Origin: JASMTM01 sp046483075
GTDB taxonomy: Bacteria > Thermotogota > Thermotogae > Petrotogales > Kosmotogaceae
Reading direction: 5' to 3'
DNA: 41,603 nt
NCBI GenBank assembly: GCA_046483075.1
Contig: JAWODV010000063.1
Location: 1-41,603 of the forward strand
Shown piece by piece: positions 1 through 8,566 of this stretch; position 1 is the first letter of the stretch; each line of letters opens with the position of its first letter. A program made the translations under genes and the position numbers. The notes under the pieces are model-generated. The model had not been told where the DNA came from. It ran no database searches and saw nothing but the letters and a program-made list of their open reading frames with translations.

Positions 1-675
1 TCTTTAATAGGACCCAACGGTGCTGGTAAGACAACACTGTTTAATGTTATTACAAGAGTTGTAAGGGAAACCAAAGGTACTGTTCGTTTTGATGGAATAA
101 ACCTAAAAAAATTAAAACCACATGAAGTTATAAATTCTGGAATTACAAGAACTTTCCAGAATTTAGAAATTTTTAAAATAATGACAGTTGGGGAAAATTT
201 GCTCATTGGTCATCACAGAGAACTTGGTTATCCCTTCGTTTCCGAAATCGTTAACGGAAAAAAAGTGAGAGAACAGGAAGGAATTACCTGGGAACGTGCC
301 CTGGAAGTAGCTGAAATGCTAAATATAAAGAATCGATTAAACTCATTAGCAGGAATGTTACCCTATGGTTTACAAAAAATGGTTGAAATAGGCAGAGCTT
401 TAATGAGCGAACCAAGATTGCTAATGCTGGACGAACCTGCTGCTGGATTGAATCCAGCTGAAGCAAAAAGACTGAAGGAACTAATAAGGAAGTTTACAAA
501 GGAGTTCGGAATAACGATCTTTTTGGTTGAACATGATATGTCCGTTGTTATGGACATTTCAGATAGAATAACTGTAATGAACTTTGGTGTAAAAATAGCA
601 GAAGGAAACCCAGAAGACATAAAGAAGAATGATGAAGTAGTCAAAGCTTATTTAGGGGAGAGCAAATATGCTTGA
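1..675 (+). CDS. livG: Branched-chain amino acid ABC transporter ATPase LivG (5' partial)
   Basis: One of the two cytoplasmic ATPases that power a high-affinity branched-chain amino acid (HAAT-family) importer. The reading frame is open from base 1, so the N-terminus lies outside the window. The Walker A motif GPNGAGKTT is within the first 12 visible residues, followed by a TRTFQN Q-loop region, a LivG-like signature LPYGLQKMVEIGRAL, Walker B LLMLDEPAAGLNP and the switch histidine in LVEHDM. LivG signatures deviate from LSGGQ in this way, which separates it from LivF next door. Its last 8 bases overlap livF, so translation is probably coupled. The substrate (Leu/Ile/Val, other amino acid, or amide) cannot be read from the ATPase. 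Confidence 0.93.
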   Translation, partial: SLIGPNGAGKTTLFNVITRVVRETKGTVRFDGINLKKLKPHEVINSGITRTFQNLEIFKIMTVGENLLIGHHRELGYPFVSEIVNGKKVREQEGITWERALEVAEMLNIKNRLNSLAGMLPYGLQKMVEIGRALMSEPRLLMLDEPAAGLNPAEAKRLKELIRKFTKEFGITIFLVEHDMSVVMDISDRITVMNFGVKIAEGNPEDIKKNDEVVKAYLGESKYA

Positions 676-1375
676 AATAAAAAATCTTGTTGTTTATTAT
701 GACTATGTGAAAGCGTTAAAAGATATTTCGCTTAAAGTAGAGCAAGGTAGTATTACGTCATTATTGGGTTCTAATGGAGCTGGAAAGTCAACTACACTAA
801 AAACTATATCCGGTCTTGTATCAGCAAAAGAGGGAAAAATTACATTTGGAAAAAGAGATATAACCAATGCAGATAGTTCAAAAATAGTTAAAATGGGAAT
901 TGTGCAATGCCCGGAAGGAAGACAGCTTTTCCCTGATCTTTCTGTAAAAGAAAATCTTAATGCTGGTGCATATACCAGAACAGACAAAAAAGCAACTACT
1001 AAGGATATTAACTGGGTTTATGAACTTTTCCCAATACTTTCAGAAAGAAGAAGGCAATTGGCTGGTACACTTTCTGGTGGTGAACAACAAATGCTGGCAG
1101 TAGCAAGGTCATTGATGGCTCGTCCTAAACTTCTTATGCTTGATGAGCCTTCACTTGGACTCGCCCCAAAGATTTCTGAGCAGATCTTTGAATTGTTATT
1201 GAAACTGAGAGAGGAAACAAGTATAACGATACTGCTGGTGGAACAAAATGCGAATGCTGCACTGAATATTTCAGATTACTCCTATATTCTTGAAACAGGT
1301 AATATAGCACTTGAGGGTAACTCAAAAGAGCTTCTTAAAAGCGAACTCGTAAAAGAAAAATATCTCGGAGCCTGA
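668..1375 (+). CDS. livF: Branched-chain amino acid ABC transporter ATPase LivF
   Basis: Second ATPase of the HAAT-family importer, 235 residues, the usual LivF length. Walker A GSNGAGKST lies at residues 34-42, the signature LSGGEQQ at 135-141, Walker B LLMLDEP at 155-161, and the LivF-type stretch SLGLAPKISEQIF follows. The C-terminus LVEQNANAALNISD is also typical of LivF. The start ATG overlaps the end of livG and the gene is followed 11 bases later by livH, so this is one transcription unit. It should pair with LivG as a heterodimer under the LivH/LivM channel. Confidence 0.95.
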   Translation: MLEIKNLVVYYDYVKALKDISLKVEQGSITSLLGSNGAGKSTTLKTISGLVSAKEGKITFGKRDITNADSSKIVKMGIVQCPEGRQLFPDLSVKENLNAGAYTRTDKKATTKDINWVYELFPILSERRRQLAGTLSGGEQQMLAVARSLMARPKLLMLDEPSLGLAPKISEQIFELLLKLREETSITILLVEQNANAALNISDYSYILETGNIALEGNSKELLKSELVKEKYLGA

Positions 1376-1386
1376 GGAGTGGTACG

Positions 1387-2274
1387 ATGTCATTATTCTT
1401 ACAACAAATAATACTTGGTTTGCGTGAAGGAAGCCTTTTCGCGCTGGTAGCTCTTGGACTTGTTCTTATATACAAAACTGCTGGAATCGTTAATTTTGCA
1501 TATGGTCACATGGGAATGTTTTGTGCCTATATTGCTTATACAGTTATTGCAGTCGCAGGTGGTCCATTATGGTTAGGAGTTGTAATAGCCCTGGCAGCTG
1601 GATTTTTGATAGGTGTAGTCACAGATAGGGGGCTTATGAAACCAATAAGACATATGTCCCATTCAGCTATGCTAATTCTCACACTGGGAATATTGATGAT
1701 ACTTGAAGGTGCTGCTCTTCAAATTTGGGGACAAAACTATAAATCATTCCCATCTCTGGTTACTGGAAGACCATTTTTTATCAACCTGGGTGAAAGCCGT
1801 CTGATTCTAACCAGGCAGGATGTTTTTATCCTTGCTGCAACTGCATTAATTATGATTGGACTGTTTTTGTTCTTCAAACTTACGAAGACGGGGTTGGCAA
1901 TTAGAGCAACAGCACAAAATGAAGACTCAGCAAAATTGATGGGTGTGAAAGTTGGTATGATTTTTGCTTTTGCATGGGGAGTTGGAACAGCACTGAGTGC
2001 TTTTGCCGCACTACTTGCAGCTCCCAGGACACAAATTCACCCAAATATGATGCTAAATCTACAAATACAGGGCTTGACAGCAGGTGTGCTTGGAGGCTTT
2101 ACAAGTCTTCCCGGTACAGTTTTGGGCGGACTGATGCTTGGCATTATTCAGCAGCTGGTAGGAGTATATATTTCTGAAGAAATGAAAATGGCAATTGCTC
2201 TTGCCATAATACTGGTTCTGCTTCTAATCAAACCACAAGGCATTCTCGGTAAAAGATCAACGGAGAGGGTGTAG
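1387..2274 (+). CDS. livH: Branched-chain amino acid ABC transporter permease LivH
   Basis: Inner-membrane channel subunit of the same importer, 295 residues with about eight hydrophobic segments. The N-terminal stretch GLREGSLFALVALGLVLIYKTAGIVNFAYGH and the cytoplasmic-loop sequence TGLAIRATAQNEDSAKLMGV are LivH hallmarks. The ATG is preceded by GAGGAG a few bases upstream. Four bases separate its stop from livM. The order livG-livF-livH-livM is unusual compared with the enteric livKHMGF order; a binding-protein gene is not in the window and may lie upstream. Confidence 0.95.
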   Translation: MSLFLQQIILGLREGSLFALVALGLVLIYKTAGIVNFAYGHMGMFCAYIAYTVIAVAGGPLWLGVVIALAAGFLIGVVTDRGLMKPIRHMSHSAMLILTLGILMILEGAALQIWGQNYKSFPSLVTGRPFFINLGESRLILTRQDVFILAATALIMIGLFLFFKLTKTGLAIRATAQNEDSAKLMGVKVGMIFAFAWGVGTALSAFAALLAAPRTQIHPNMMLNLQIQGLTAGVLGGFTSLPGTVLGGLMLGIIQQLVGVYISEEMKMAIALAIILVLLLIKPQGILGKRSTERV

Positions 2275-2278
2275 TAAT

Positions 2279-4039
2279 ATGAGACAGTTTATATATAGTC
2301 AGAGGAACTGGCTAGCATTAGCTTTAATATTTGTTATATTGCCATTGATTTTTTCAGGGCAAACATTCATGCTAACCATATTCAGTTTATTGTTTGTTTA
2401 TACACTGGTTGCTCTGGGATTAAACATAGTTATAGGCTTTACCGGACAAATTTCTATTGGACATGCTGCCTTTATGGCGATCGGTGCATATTTTTCAGCA
2501 GTAATGGTTAGTTTTTTTAATGTACCTTTTATTGTTTCCTTTCTGGGAGCAGGATTAGCTGCTGGTATTTTTGGAGTGTTGCTCGGTATTCCGGCTTTAA
2601 GATTAAAAGGTTTCTATTTGGCAATAGCGACGATGGCATTTGGTGTGGTTGTAGAACAGACAATGCATACATGGGATTATGTAGGAGGCAGTGCGGGTTT
2701 TAGAAGAATTCCAAATCCATCGATATTTGGTTTCACATTGGAATCCGATCTTTCAAAGCTGTATTTGATTCTATTTGTTTCTTTTATTCTATTCATTGTG
2801 ACTGCAAACTTTCTTAATACAAAAACCGGTAGAGCTTTGAAAGCTATAAGAGAAAGTGAATTTGCTGCACGGTCCATGGGTATAAATATTTCAAAATATA
2901 AAATAATTGCCTTTGTTATAAGTGCTGTTTATGCAGGATTAGCCGGCAGTTTATATGCTCATACCATAGGTTATGTTTCTCCTGCTGATTTTGGACTTGG
3001 AACATCTATAAATTTACTGGCAATAATAGTCATAGGTGGTCTTGCGTCAATGTCTGGAGGATTTATTGGTTCACTTATAATTATTGCATTGCCTTTTCTG
3101 TTTAGCAGAACACAGTTGCCAATGAGTATAATTTCTGGTGCGCTTCTGGTAATTGTTGTATTGTTCTTTCCAAGAGGTATTGCATATGGGTTACGAATTT
3201 TCTCAATTAAGTACCTTTGGAGACCAATAACCATTTTACGGAGGTGGCTTACAATGAGTAAAAGTGAAAAAGGAAAGAAAATAAATATTTCTGGAACGAA
3301 TATTTTCTATAGAGAATCTGAAAACAAAGATGGAATACCTATTTTGTTTGTGCATGGAAATTTTGGATCCAGTAAATGGTTCGAACCCGCTCTTGAAAGA
3401 CTTCCAGCTAAATACAGGGGACTCGCTCTGGATATGCCAAATTTTGGTAGATCGGATAGGATTGAAGAAGTTAGTATAGATTCATATGCAGATTATGTAT
3501 ATGAATTTATGAAAGAGCTAGAACTTGAAAAAGTAAACATTGTTGGTCACTCTCTGGGAGGAGCGGTTGTTCAAAAAGTGATGATTGATCATCCTGAAAA
3601 GATAAAAAAAGCAGTATTGATCGATCCTGCTCCACCTTCAGGTCTAAAAACATCGCCAGAAGTTTATGCTGTACTTGATCTATATAAAAATAATAGAGAT
3701 CTATTAAAAAAGGCGCTTATTGGCATAATGCCAACGCGAAAGATTGATAAATTTACCGACGAATTGGTTGATGAATCTTTACTTATGGACGGAAAATGCT
3801 TTGAACTTAATGCAAGAGCTCTTGAAGAATATGATTACAGAGAAGACATTAAGAATTTGGATATTCCAATGTTAGTATTCGTTGGAAAGAAAGATACATT
3901 GATTACTGAAAGCATGGCAAGAGAATTCGAAGAGTTAAATGATAAAGCACAGGTAAGAGTTTTAGAAGATTGTGGACATAGTGTTAACGTGGAAAAACCA
4001 GACTATTTTATGAAAGAATTAGAAGATTTTTTTAAATAA
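2279..4039 (+). CDS. livM: LivM permease fused in frame to an alpha/beta hydrolase
   Basis: Residues 1-325 are a complete LivM permease: GLNIVIGFTGQISIGHAAFMAIGAY near the N-terminus, TGRALKAIRESEFAARSMGI in the cytoplasmic loop, and a last membrane helix ending in FFPRGIAYGLRIF. Residues 326-586 are a complete alpha/beta hydrolase, with the HG oxyanion motif (VHGNFG), nucleophile elbow GHSLGG with its serine 100 residues into the domain, an acidic residue in GKKDTLI and a histidine in CGHSVNVEKP. No stop codon separates the two parts. An internal ATG at 3254 has an excellent ribosome-binding site, GGAGGTGG at 3240-3247, six bases upstream. The hydrolase may therefore be made alone, as a fusion, or both. 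What it hydrolyses is unknown; an amide or ester of the imported amino acid is a guess. Confidence 0.85.
   Translation: MRQFIYSQRNWLALALIFVILPLIFSGQTFMLTIFSLLFVYTLVALGLNIVIGFTGQISIGHAAFMAIGAYFSAVMVSFFNVPFIVSFLGAGLAAGIFGVLLGIPALRLKGFYLAIATMAFGVVVEQTMHTWDYVGGSAGFRRIPNPSIFGFTLESDLSKLYLILFVSFILFIVTANFLNTKTGRALKAIRESEFAARSMGINISKYKIIAFVISAVYAGLAGSLYAHTIGYVSPADFGLGTSINLLAIIVIGGLASMSGGFIGSLIIIALPFLFSRTQLPMSIISGALLVIVVLFFPRGIAYGLRIFSIKYLWRPITILRRWLTMSKSEKGKKINISGTNIFYRESENKDGIPILFVHGNFGSSKWFEPALERLPAKYRGLALDMPNFGRSDRIEEVSIDSYADYVYEFMKELELEKVNIVGHSLGGAVVQKVMIDHPEKIKKAVLIDPAPPSGLKTSPEVYAVLDLYKNNRDLLKKALIGIMPTRKIDKFTDELVDESLLMDGKCFELNARALEEYDYREDIKNLDIPMLVFVGKKDTLITESMAREFEELNDKAQVRVLEDCGHSVNVEKPDYFMKELEDFFK
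3254..4039 (+). CDS. Possible independent alpha/beta hydrolase from an internal start
   Basis: This entry records the alternative product of the 3' part of the fused livM reading frame. The start ATG at 3254 is in the same frame as livM and has a near-perfect Shine-Dalgarno (GGAGGTGG, 3240-3247) at ideal spacing. The 261-residue product is a full-length hydrolase with Ser-Asp-His triad motifs (GHSLGG, GKKDT, CGHS) and no signal peptide, so it would be cytoplasmic. Such placement is normal for a separate gene overlapping the end of livM. The oddity is only that the two frames coincide and no livM stop exists. Confidence 0.55.
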   Translation: MSKSEKGKKINISGTNIFYRESENKDGIPILFVHGNFGSSKWFEPALERLPAKYRGLALDMPNFGRSDRIEEVSIDSYADYVYEFMKELELEKVNIVGHSLGGAVVQKVMIDHPEKIKKAVLIDPAPPSGLKTSPEVYAVLDLYKNNRDLLKKALIGIMPTRKIDKFTDELVDESLLMDGKCFELNARALEEYDYREDIKNLDIPMLVFVGKKDTLITESMAREFEELNDKAQVRVLEDCGHSVNVEKPDYFMKELEDFFK

Positions 4040-4060
4040 TATTGAATTCTGTAATAAAAT

Positions 4061-4104
4061 GAGCTGATCTCGAATAAGAATGTTCTGATGATCAGCTCTT
4101 TTTT
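4061..4104 (+). terminator. Intrinsic terminator after the liv operon
   Basis: Perfect 9-bp stem GAGCTGATC (4061-4069) and GATCAGCTC (4090-4098) with a 20-base loop, followed by a T run. It lies between the convergent livM-hydrolase and uvrA genes, so it ends the plus-strand operon. The minus-strand side lacks a clear U tract. Confidence 0.75.
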
Positions 4105-4124
4105 AATGATGATACTTTGAAATA

Positions 4125-6953
4125 TTATAAATGATCCAGCAGATATTGACCGGTATAACTTCGCTTATTTCTTACAATTTCATCAGGCGATCCTGCTGCT
4201 ACGACCTCGCCACCATTGAATCCACCATCTGGTCCAAGATCAATAATATGGTCAGCATTTTTTATGACATCAAGGTTATGTTCTACCACAATAACGGTAT
4301 TTCCTTTATCAACCAATCTTCTAAGAACTTCGACCAGTTTGAGCACATCGTCGAAATGAAGTCCTGTAGTAGGTTCGTCAAGTATATAAAGTGTTTCACC
4401 ACCAGTTTTCTTCTTTAATTCTGAGGTTAGCTTAATTCTTTGCGCTTCACCACCTGAAAGTGTGGTTGCGGGCTGTCCTAATTTGATATAACCCAGTCCA
4501 ACATCCTTAAGGAGATTAAGTATTCTTTTTAATGGAGGAATTCGCTCGAAAAAATCTTCAGCTTCTTCAACCGTCATTTCGAGGATATCAGCAATATTTT
4601 TACCTTTGTATTCAATTTCAAGTGTTTCTCTATTATATCGTTTACCTTTGCAAACATCACATTCTACATATACATCAGGAAGAAACTGCATTTCAATCTT
4701 TAACATTCCGTGACCTGAACACGCTTCACAACGACCGCCTTTCACATTAAAAGAAAATCTTCCTTTATCGTATCCTCTCGCTCTTGCTTCGCGTGTCTTT
4801 GCAAAAATATCTCTAACGTAGTCAAAGAGTTTTGTATAGGTTGCAGGATTGGATCTTGGTGTTCTTCCTATGGGATTCTGGTCTATAACAATTACATTTT
4901 CAAGTTGTTCTGTACCTATTAATGAATCGTAATTTCCTTCATGCATTTTTGTTCTACCTAAATAATTTTTCAATGCTGGATAAAGTGTGTCCATAACAAG
5001 GGAACTCTTACCACTTCCCGAAACACCTGTAATGCAAATAAATTTTCCTAAAGGAAATTCAACATCTATTGATTTAAGATTGTGCTCACTAGCGCCTTTA
5101 AGATTAAGTGTTTTAGTATTGTTTTCTTTCGTTTTGGACATGTTGTTTAGTCTGGGAATTTTTAATTTACCTGTAAGATAATGACCGGTCAGTGAATTTT
5201 CTGGAGGTTTCTCAAGCAAAGCACTCGTATTACCCTGAAAAACCACTTCTCCTCCGTGCAGACCTGCCTTTGGCCCAACATCAACTATATAATCAGAACT
5301 GCGAATAATGTTTTCATCATGTTCAACTACAATCACAGTATTGCCTAAATCTCTTAATTCCTTTAGGGTTTTTACGAGCCTATCGTTATCTCTTAAATGT
5401 AATCCAATTGTTGGTTCATCAAGAACATATGTTACTCCTGTTAAGCCTGATCCAATTTGAGTGGCAAGTCTTATTCGCTGAGATTCTCCACCTGAAAGTG
5501 TTGTTGCAGAACGTGAAAGTGTAAGATATTCAAGACCTACATCAATTAAAAATTTTAGTCGTCTGCTTATTTCCCTTAACAATTCTCCTACGATAATCAT
5601 TTTATGTTCGCTCAATTCAATTGAGTTTATTCTTTTATGTATCTCAGATATAGTAAGATTTGATAATTCAGAAATATTTAAGCCCTGTATTTTGACTCCA
5701 AGGGCTTCCTGTCTTAATCTATGTCCGTTACATTTTGAGCAGGTTTTTAGAACCATGAATTTATTTTCCATCCACTCACGAATATCTGCAGAACTTGTTT
5801 CCCTGTATCTTCTCTGAAGGTTATTCATTATTCCTTCGTAAGGTTTTTTAACCTCGTATTTAATTCGGTCAGAACGATAAACAAAATTCAAGTCATCTTC
5901 TGTACCATAAAGAATAGCCTGTTTGACTTTTTCACTTAGTTCTTTCCAGGGTTTATTCGGATCCTCATTGAAATGGTGAAGCACTTTTAGAATATGACGC
6001 ATTGAAAAACTATCTCTTGCTTTAGAAACGGCCTTTATTGCACCATTATAGATGCTTTTATAAGGGTCAATCACAAAATCCTCAGAGAATTCTTTAGTAT
6101 AACCCAAACCATGACATTGTGAGCATGCTCCATAAGGATTGTTAAAAGAGAATATTTTTGGATTGATCTCTGGTAAACTAATACCACAAACTGGACATGC
6201 GAAATTTTCACTGAATATATATCTTTCTTCGCTTTCAAGATCTTCAATCTCAACAAAACCTTTTCCCTCATGCAATGCGATTTCTATACTGTCGCTTAAT
6301 CGGGTAGTATTTTCTTTACTTACTTTGATTCTATCAACAACTAAACTTATATTGTGCCTTTTATTCTTCTCCAGATTTAAATTATCTTCAAGATCGTAGA
6401 CATTTCCATCAATTTCAACACGAACGAACCCACGTTTTTTTAGTACTTCCATTTCGTTTTTGAATTCACCCTTTTTTCCCCTTGCAATTGGTGATAATAT
6501 TGCAATTTTTGCTTTTTCTTCAAATTTGGAGAATACTGTTTCAACAATCTCATCAACAGTCTGTTTTTCAACGGGACGTCCACATTGAGGGCAATGGGGA
6601 ATGCCTACTCTGGTATATAGAACCCTAAGATAATCATGAATCTCTGTAACCGTTCCAACAGTTGATCTAGGATTATGGCTTACAGTTTTTTGCTCTATGG
6701 CAATAGAAGGTGAGAGTCCTTCTATTGATTCAACATCTGGCTTTTTAAGTTCTCCTAAGAATTGCCTTGCGTAGTTTGAAAGAGATTCAAGATATCTTCT
6801 CTGTCCTTCTGCATAGATAGTGTCAAGCGCAAGAGATGATTTACCTGAACCAGAAAGTCCGGTGATAACTGTAAAGGAATTTTTTGGGATGTTTACATCA
6901 ATATTTTTAAGGTTATGTACTCTCGCACCTCGAACCAAAATATATTCATGCAT
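4125..6953 (-). CDS. uvrA: Excinuclease ABC subunit A
   Basis: DNA-damage recognition ATPase of nucleotide excision repair; the dimer loads UvrB onto lesions. The protein has 942 residues, the full family length. It shows two ABC modules: Walker A GLSGSGKSS near residue 32 and GVSGSGKSS in the second half, two LSGGESQRIRL/LSGGEAQRIKL signatures, and two Walker B motifs (LDEPTIGLH, LDEPTTGLH). Three cysteine pairs for zinc are visible, CPQC, CPVC...CSQC and CEAC...CDVC. The start ATG at 6953 overlaps the end of glmM by 8 bases, so the two are probably translationally coupled. Nothing appears to be missing. Confidence 0.98.
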   Translation of the reverse strand: MHEYILVRGARVHNLKNIDVNIPKNSFTVITGLSGSGKSSLALDTIYAEGQRRYLESLSNYARQFLGELKKPDVESIEGLSPSIAIEQKTVSHNPRSTVGTVTEIHDYLRVLYTRVGIPHCPQCGRPVEKQTVDEIVETVFSKFEEKAKIAILSPIARGKKGEFKNEMEVLKKRGFVRVEIDGNVYDLEDNLNLEKNKRHNISLVVDRIKVSKENTTRLSDSIEIALHEGKGFVEIEDLESEERYIFSENFACPVCGISLPEINPKIFSFNNPYGACSQCHGLGYTKEFSEDFVIDPYKSIYNGAIKAVSKARDSFSMRHILKVLHHFNEDPNKPWKELSEKVKQAILYGTEDDLNFVYRSDRIKYEVKKPYEGIMNNLQRRYRETSSADIREWMENKFMVLKTCSKCNGHRLRQEALGVKIQGLNISELSNLTISEIHKRINSIELSEHKMIIVGELLREISRRLKFLIDVGLEYLTLSRSATTLSGGESQRIRLATQIGSGLTGVTYVLDEPTIGLHLRDNDRLVKTLKELRDLGNTVIVVEHDENIIRSSDYIVDVGPKAGLHGGEVVFQGNTSALLEKPPENSLTGHYLTGKLKIPRLNNMSKTKENNTKTLNLKGASEHNLKSIDVEFPLGKFICITGVSGSGKSSLVMDTLYPALKNYLGRTKMHEGNYDSLIGTEQLENVIVIDQNPIGRTPRSNPATYTKLFDYVRDIFAKTREARARGYDKGRFSFNVKGGRCEACSGHGMLKIEMQFLPDVYVECDVCKGKRYNRETLEIEYKGKNIADILEMTVEEAEDFFERIPPLKRILNLLKDVGLGYIKLGQPATTLSGGEAQRIKLTSELKKKTGGETLYILDEPTTGLHFDDVLKLVEVLRRLVDKGNTVIVVEHNLDVIKNADHIIDLGPDGGFNGGEVVAAGSPDEIVRNKRSYTGQYLLDHL

Positions 6954-8262
6954 TCGTGCAATCCTCCACTATTTCAACCAGTTCACTGGAAATTCTGTTT
7001 ACAATCTCTTCATCGATACCTTCAACCATTACTCGAACATATGGTTCTGTTCCTGAAGGTCGTACAACAACACGTAGATCATCATTCTTGTTCAGTTTTT
7101 CTAAAGTTTTTTTGAGTTTTTCACATTCCATGACTTCTTTTTTGTTTGGAGTAGGAACATTTTTTAATGTCTGTGGATAGACAGGAAAATTATTATAAAA
7201 CTCATCGAGTGCTTCAGATTCAACTGCAAGAGCATTTAACGTTTCCAGAGTGGTAATCAAACCATCACCTGTTGAATTACGATCTAAAAATATTATATGT
7301 CCTGATTGTTCACCGCCAAGATTGCTTTTCGAGTCGATCATCTTTGATAGGACATATTTGTCTCCAACCTTTGTTCTTAATAACTTAATATCAAAATTTT
7401 CTAGATATTTCTCAAAACCAAGATTGGACATAACAGTTGAAACAACAAGATTACCCTTTAATCTTCCTTCTGCTTGCATTTTTCTTGCATTTATTGCCAT
7501 TAACATATCTCCGTTTACCACTCTGCTTTCAGATAAAACAAATAGACATCTGTCTGCATCACCGTCAAAAAGTACACCAATTTCATTGTTACGGAGTTTT
7601 TCACCAATAGCTTCCGGATGTAGTGAACCACAATTATCATTAATATTGACTCCGTCAGGTTCAATAAAATGAAGATCAGCATTAATATTAAGAGCATTTA
7701 AGATATCTTCGATAACTGCCACGATCGCCCCATTTGCGCCATCAAGAGCTAAACTGCCATCATATAAAGGTTTATCACTATATAGCTCAAGTATATATTC
7801 AAGGTATTCGTCTTTATAAAAAGGTGCATATCTTATCTTCCCAACACTTGAATGTAATGCATAATGAAGAGGATGTTCTGACATTAAATTTTCAATTTCA
7901 ACTTCATCTTCATCGGTAGCTTTTTTACCTTTTTCAATTACTTTTATTCCGTTATATACAGCAGGATTGTGAGATGCTGAAATCATGGCACCAATATAAT
8001 TGTATTTTTTCGTTAAATAAGCAAGAGCTGGTGTTGAAAGAACTCCAACTAGGTCAACATCCATACCGGCAGAAGCTGCTCCTGAGGAAAGAGCGCTTTC
8101 AAGAAGGTCGCCAGAACTTCGTGTGTCTTTTGCGATTAATAATTTTTTGTATTTACCAGCATAAAGTCTGGAAACTGCATTACCTACTTTTAAAGCAAGT
8201 TCCGGTGTTAGTTCTTCATTAATAGTTCCACGTAGACCATCTGTACCAAAGAGTTTTTTCAT
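6946..8262 (-). CDS. glmM: Phosphoglucosamine mutase GlmM
   Basis: Converts glucosamine-6-phosphate to glucosamine-1-phosphate for UDP-GlcNAc and peptidoglycan synthesis. The start is placed at ATG 8262 (MKKLFGTDGLRG), because the minus strand has GGAGGG six bases upstream; an in-frame TTG five codons earlier lies inside that ribosome-binding site. The 438-residue product has the N-terminal FGTDGLRG, the phosphoserine loop ISASHNP (serine 97), metal loop DGDADR at 233-238, and the C-terminal phosphate-binding RPSGTEPYVRVM. GlmM rather than phosphomannomutase is favoured by the FGTDGLRG start and the ASHNP context; a broader hexosamine/hexose mutase role is the alternative. Confidence 0.93.
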   Translation of the reverse strand: MKKLFGTDGLRGTINEELTPELALKVGNAVSRLYAGKYKKLLIAKDTRSSGDLLESALSSGAASAGMDVDLVGVLSTPALAYLTKKYNYIGAMISASHNPAVYNGIKVIEKGKKATDEDEVEIENLMSEHPLHYALHSSVGKIRYAPFYKDEYLEYILELYSDKPLYDGSLALDGANGAIVAVIEDILNALNINADLHFIEPDGVNINDNCGSLHPEAIGEKLRNNEIGVLFDGDADRCLFVLSESRVVNGDMLMAINARKMQAEGRLKGNLVVSTVMSNLGFEKYLENFDIKLLRTKVGDKYVLSKMIDSKSNLGGEQSGHIIFLDRNSTGDGLITTLETLNALAVESEALDEFYNNFPVYPQTLKNVPTPNKKEVMECEKLKKTLEKLNKNDDLRVVVRPSGTEPYVRVMVEGIDEEIVNRISSELVEIVEDCTNA

Positions 8263-8319
8263 TTTAAAACCCTCCAAGCGAATACTATTTTCTATACGTT
8301 AGTGTACCATGAAATCAGA

Positions 8320-8348
8320 TTGACATCTTTAATGTCAGCAGTTATAAT
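8320..8348 (+). promoter_or_regulatory. Consensus sigma-70-type promoter for tRNA-Ser
   Basis: TTGACA at 8320-8325 and TATAAT at 8343-8348 with a 17-base spacer, a perfect match to the housekeeping consensus. Transcription should start near 8355, a few bases before the mature tRNA 5' end. Confidence 0.88.
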
Positions 8349-8362
8349 TATTGCGTCGTTTT

Positions 8363-8454
8363 GGAGAGATGGCCGAGCGGTCGAAGGCGTACGCCTGGAG
8401 AGCGTATGATGGTTACCATGCCGTCCGTGGGTTCAAATCCCACTCTCTCCGCCA
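8363..8454 (+). tRNA. tRNA-Ser (anticodon GGA)
   Basis: Acceptor GGAGAGA (8363-8369) pairs with TCTCTCC (8444-8450), followed by discriminator G and encoded CCA. The D-arm sequence GGCCGAGCGGTCGAAGGC is typical of serine tRNAs. The anticodon stem TACGC/GCGTA encloses loop CTGGAGA, with anticodon GGA at 8397-8399. A long variable arm (GGTTACCATGCC) and T-loop TTCAAAT complete a class II tRNA. Confidence 0.97.
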
Positions 8455-8455
8455 G

Positions 8456-8481
8456 AAACGGGGTATTAAACCCCGTTTTTC
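8456..8481 (+). terminator. Intrinsic terminator after tRNA-Ser
   Basis: Stem AAACGGGG (8456-8463) and CCCCGTTT (8471-8478) with a 7-base loop, running into a short T tract directly after the tRNA CCA end. Confidence 0.88.
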
Positions 8482-8566
8482 TATTTTAATGCTAAAATTA
8501 AAAAGATTTGAAAAGATAATATATTGGTATTTTTGTAAATCATTTGATAAGTTAGGGGGGGATAAT

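Noticed and set aside
4131..4418. Open frames on the plus strand across uvrA, and similar frames opposite other genes
   Set aside because: They lie entirely antisense to genes with strong family motifs, lack ribosome-binding sites and read as low-complexity translations.
8351..8566. An in-frame N-terminal extension of the membrane-protein gene that runs through tRNA-Ser
   Set aside because: It would translate the tRNA and its terminator. A G-rich ribosome-binding site sits directly before ATG 8567, which gives a normal membrane-protein N-terminus.
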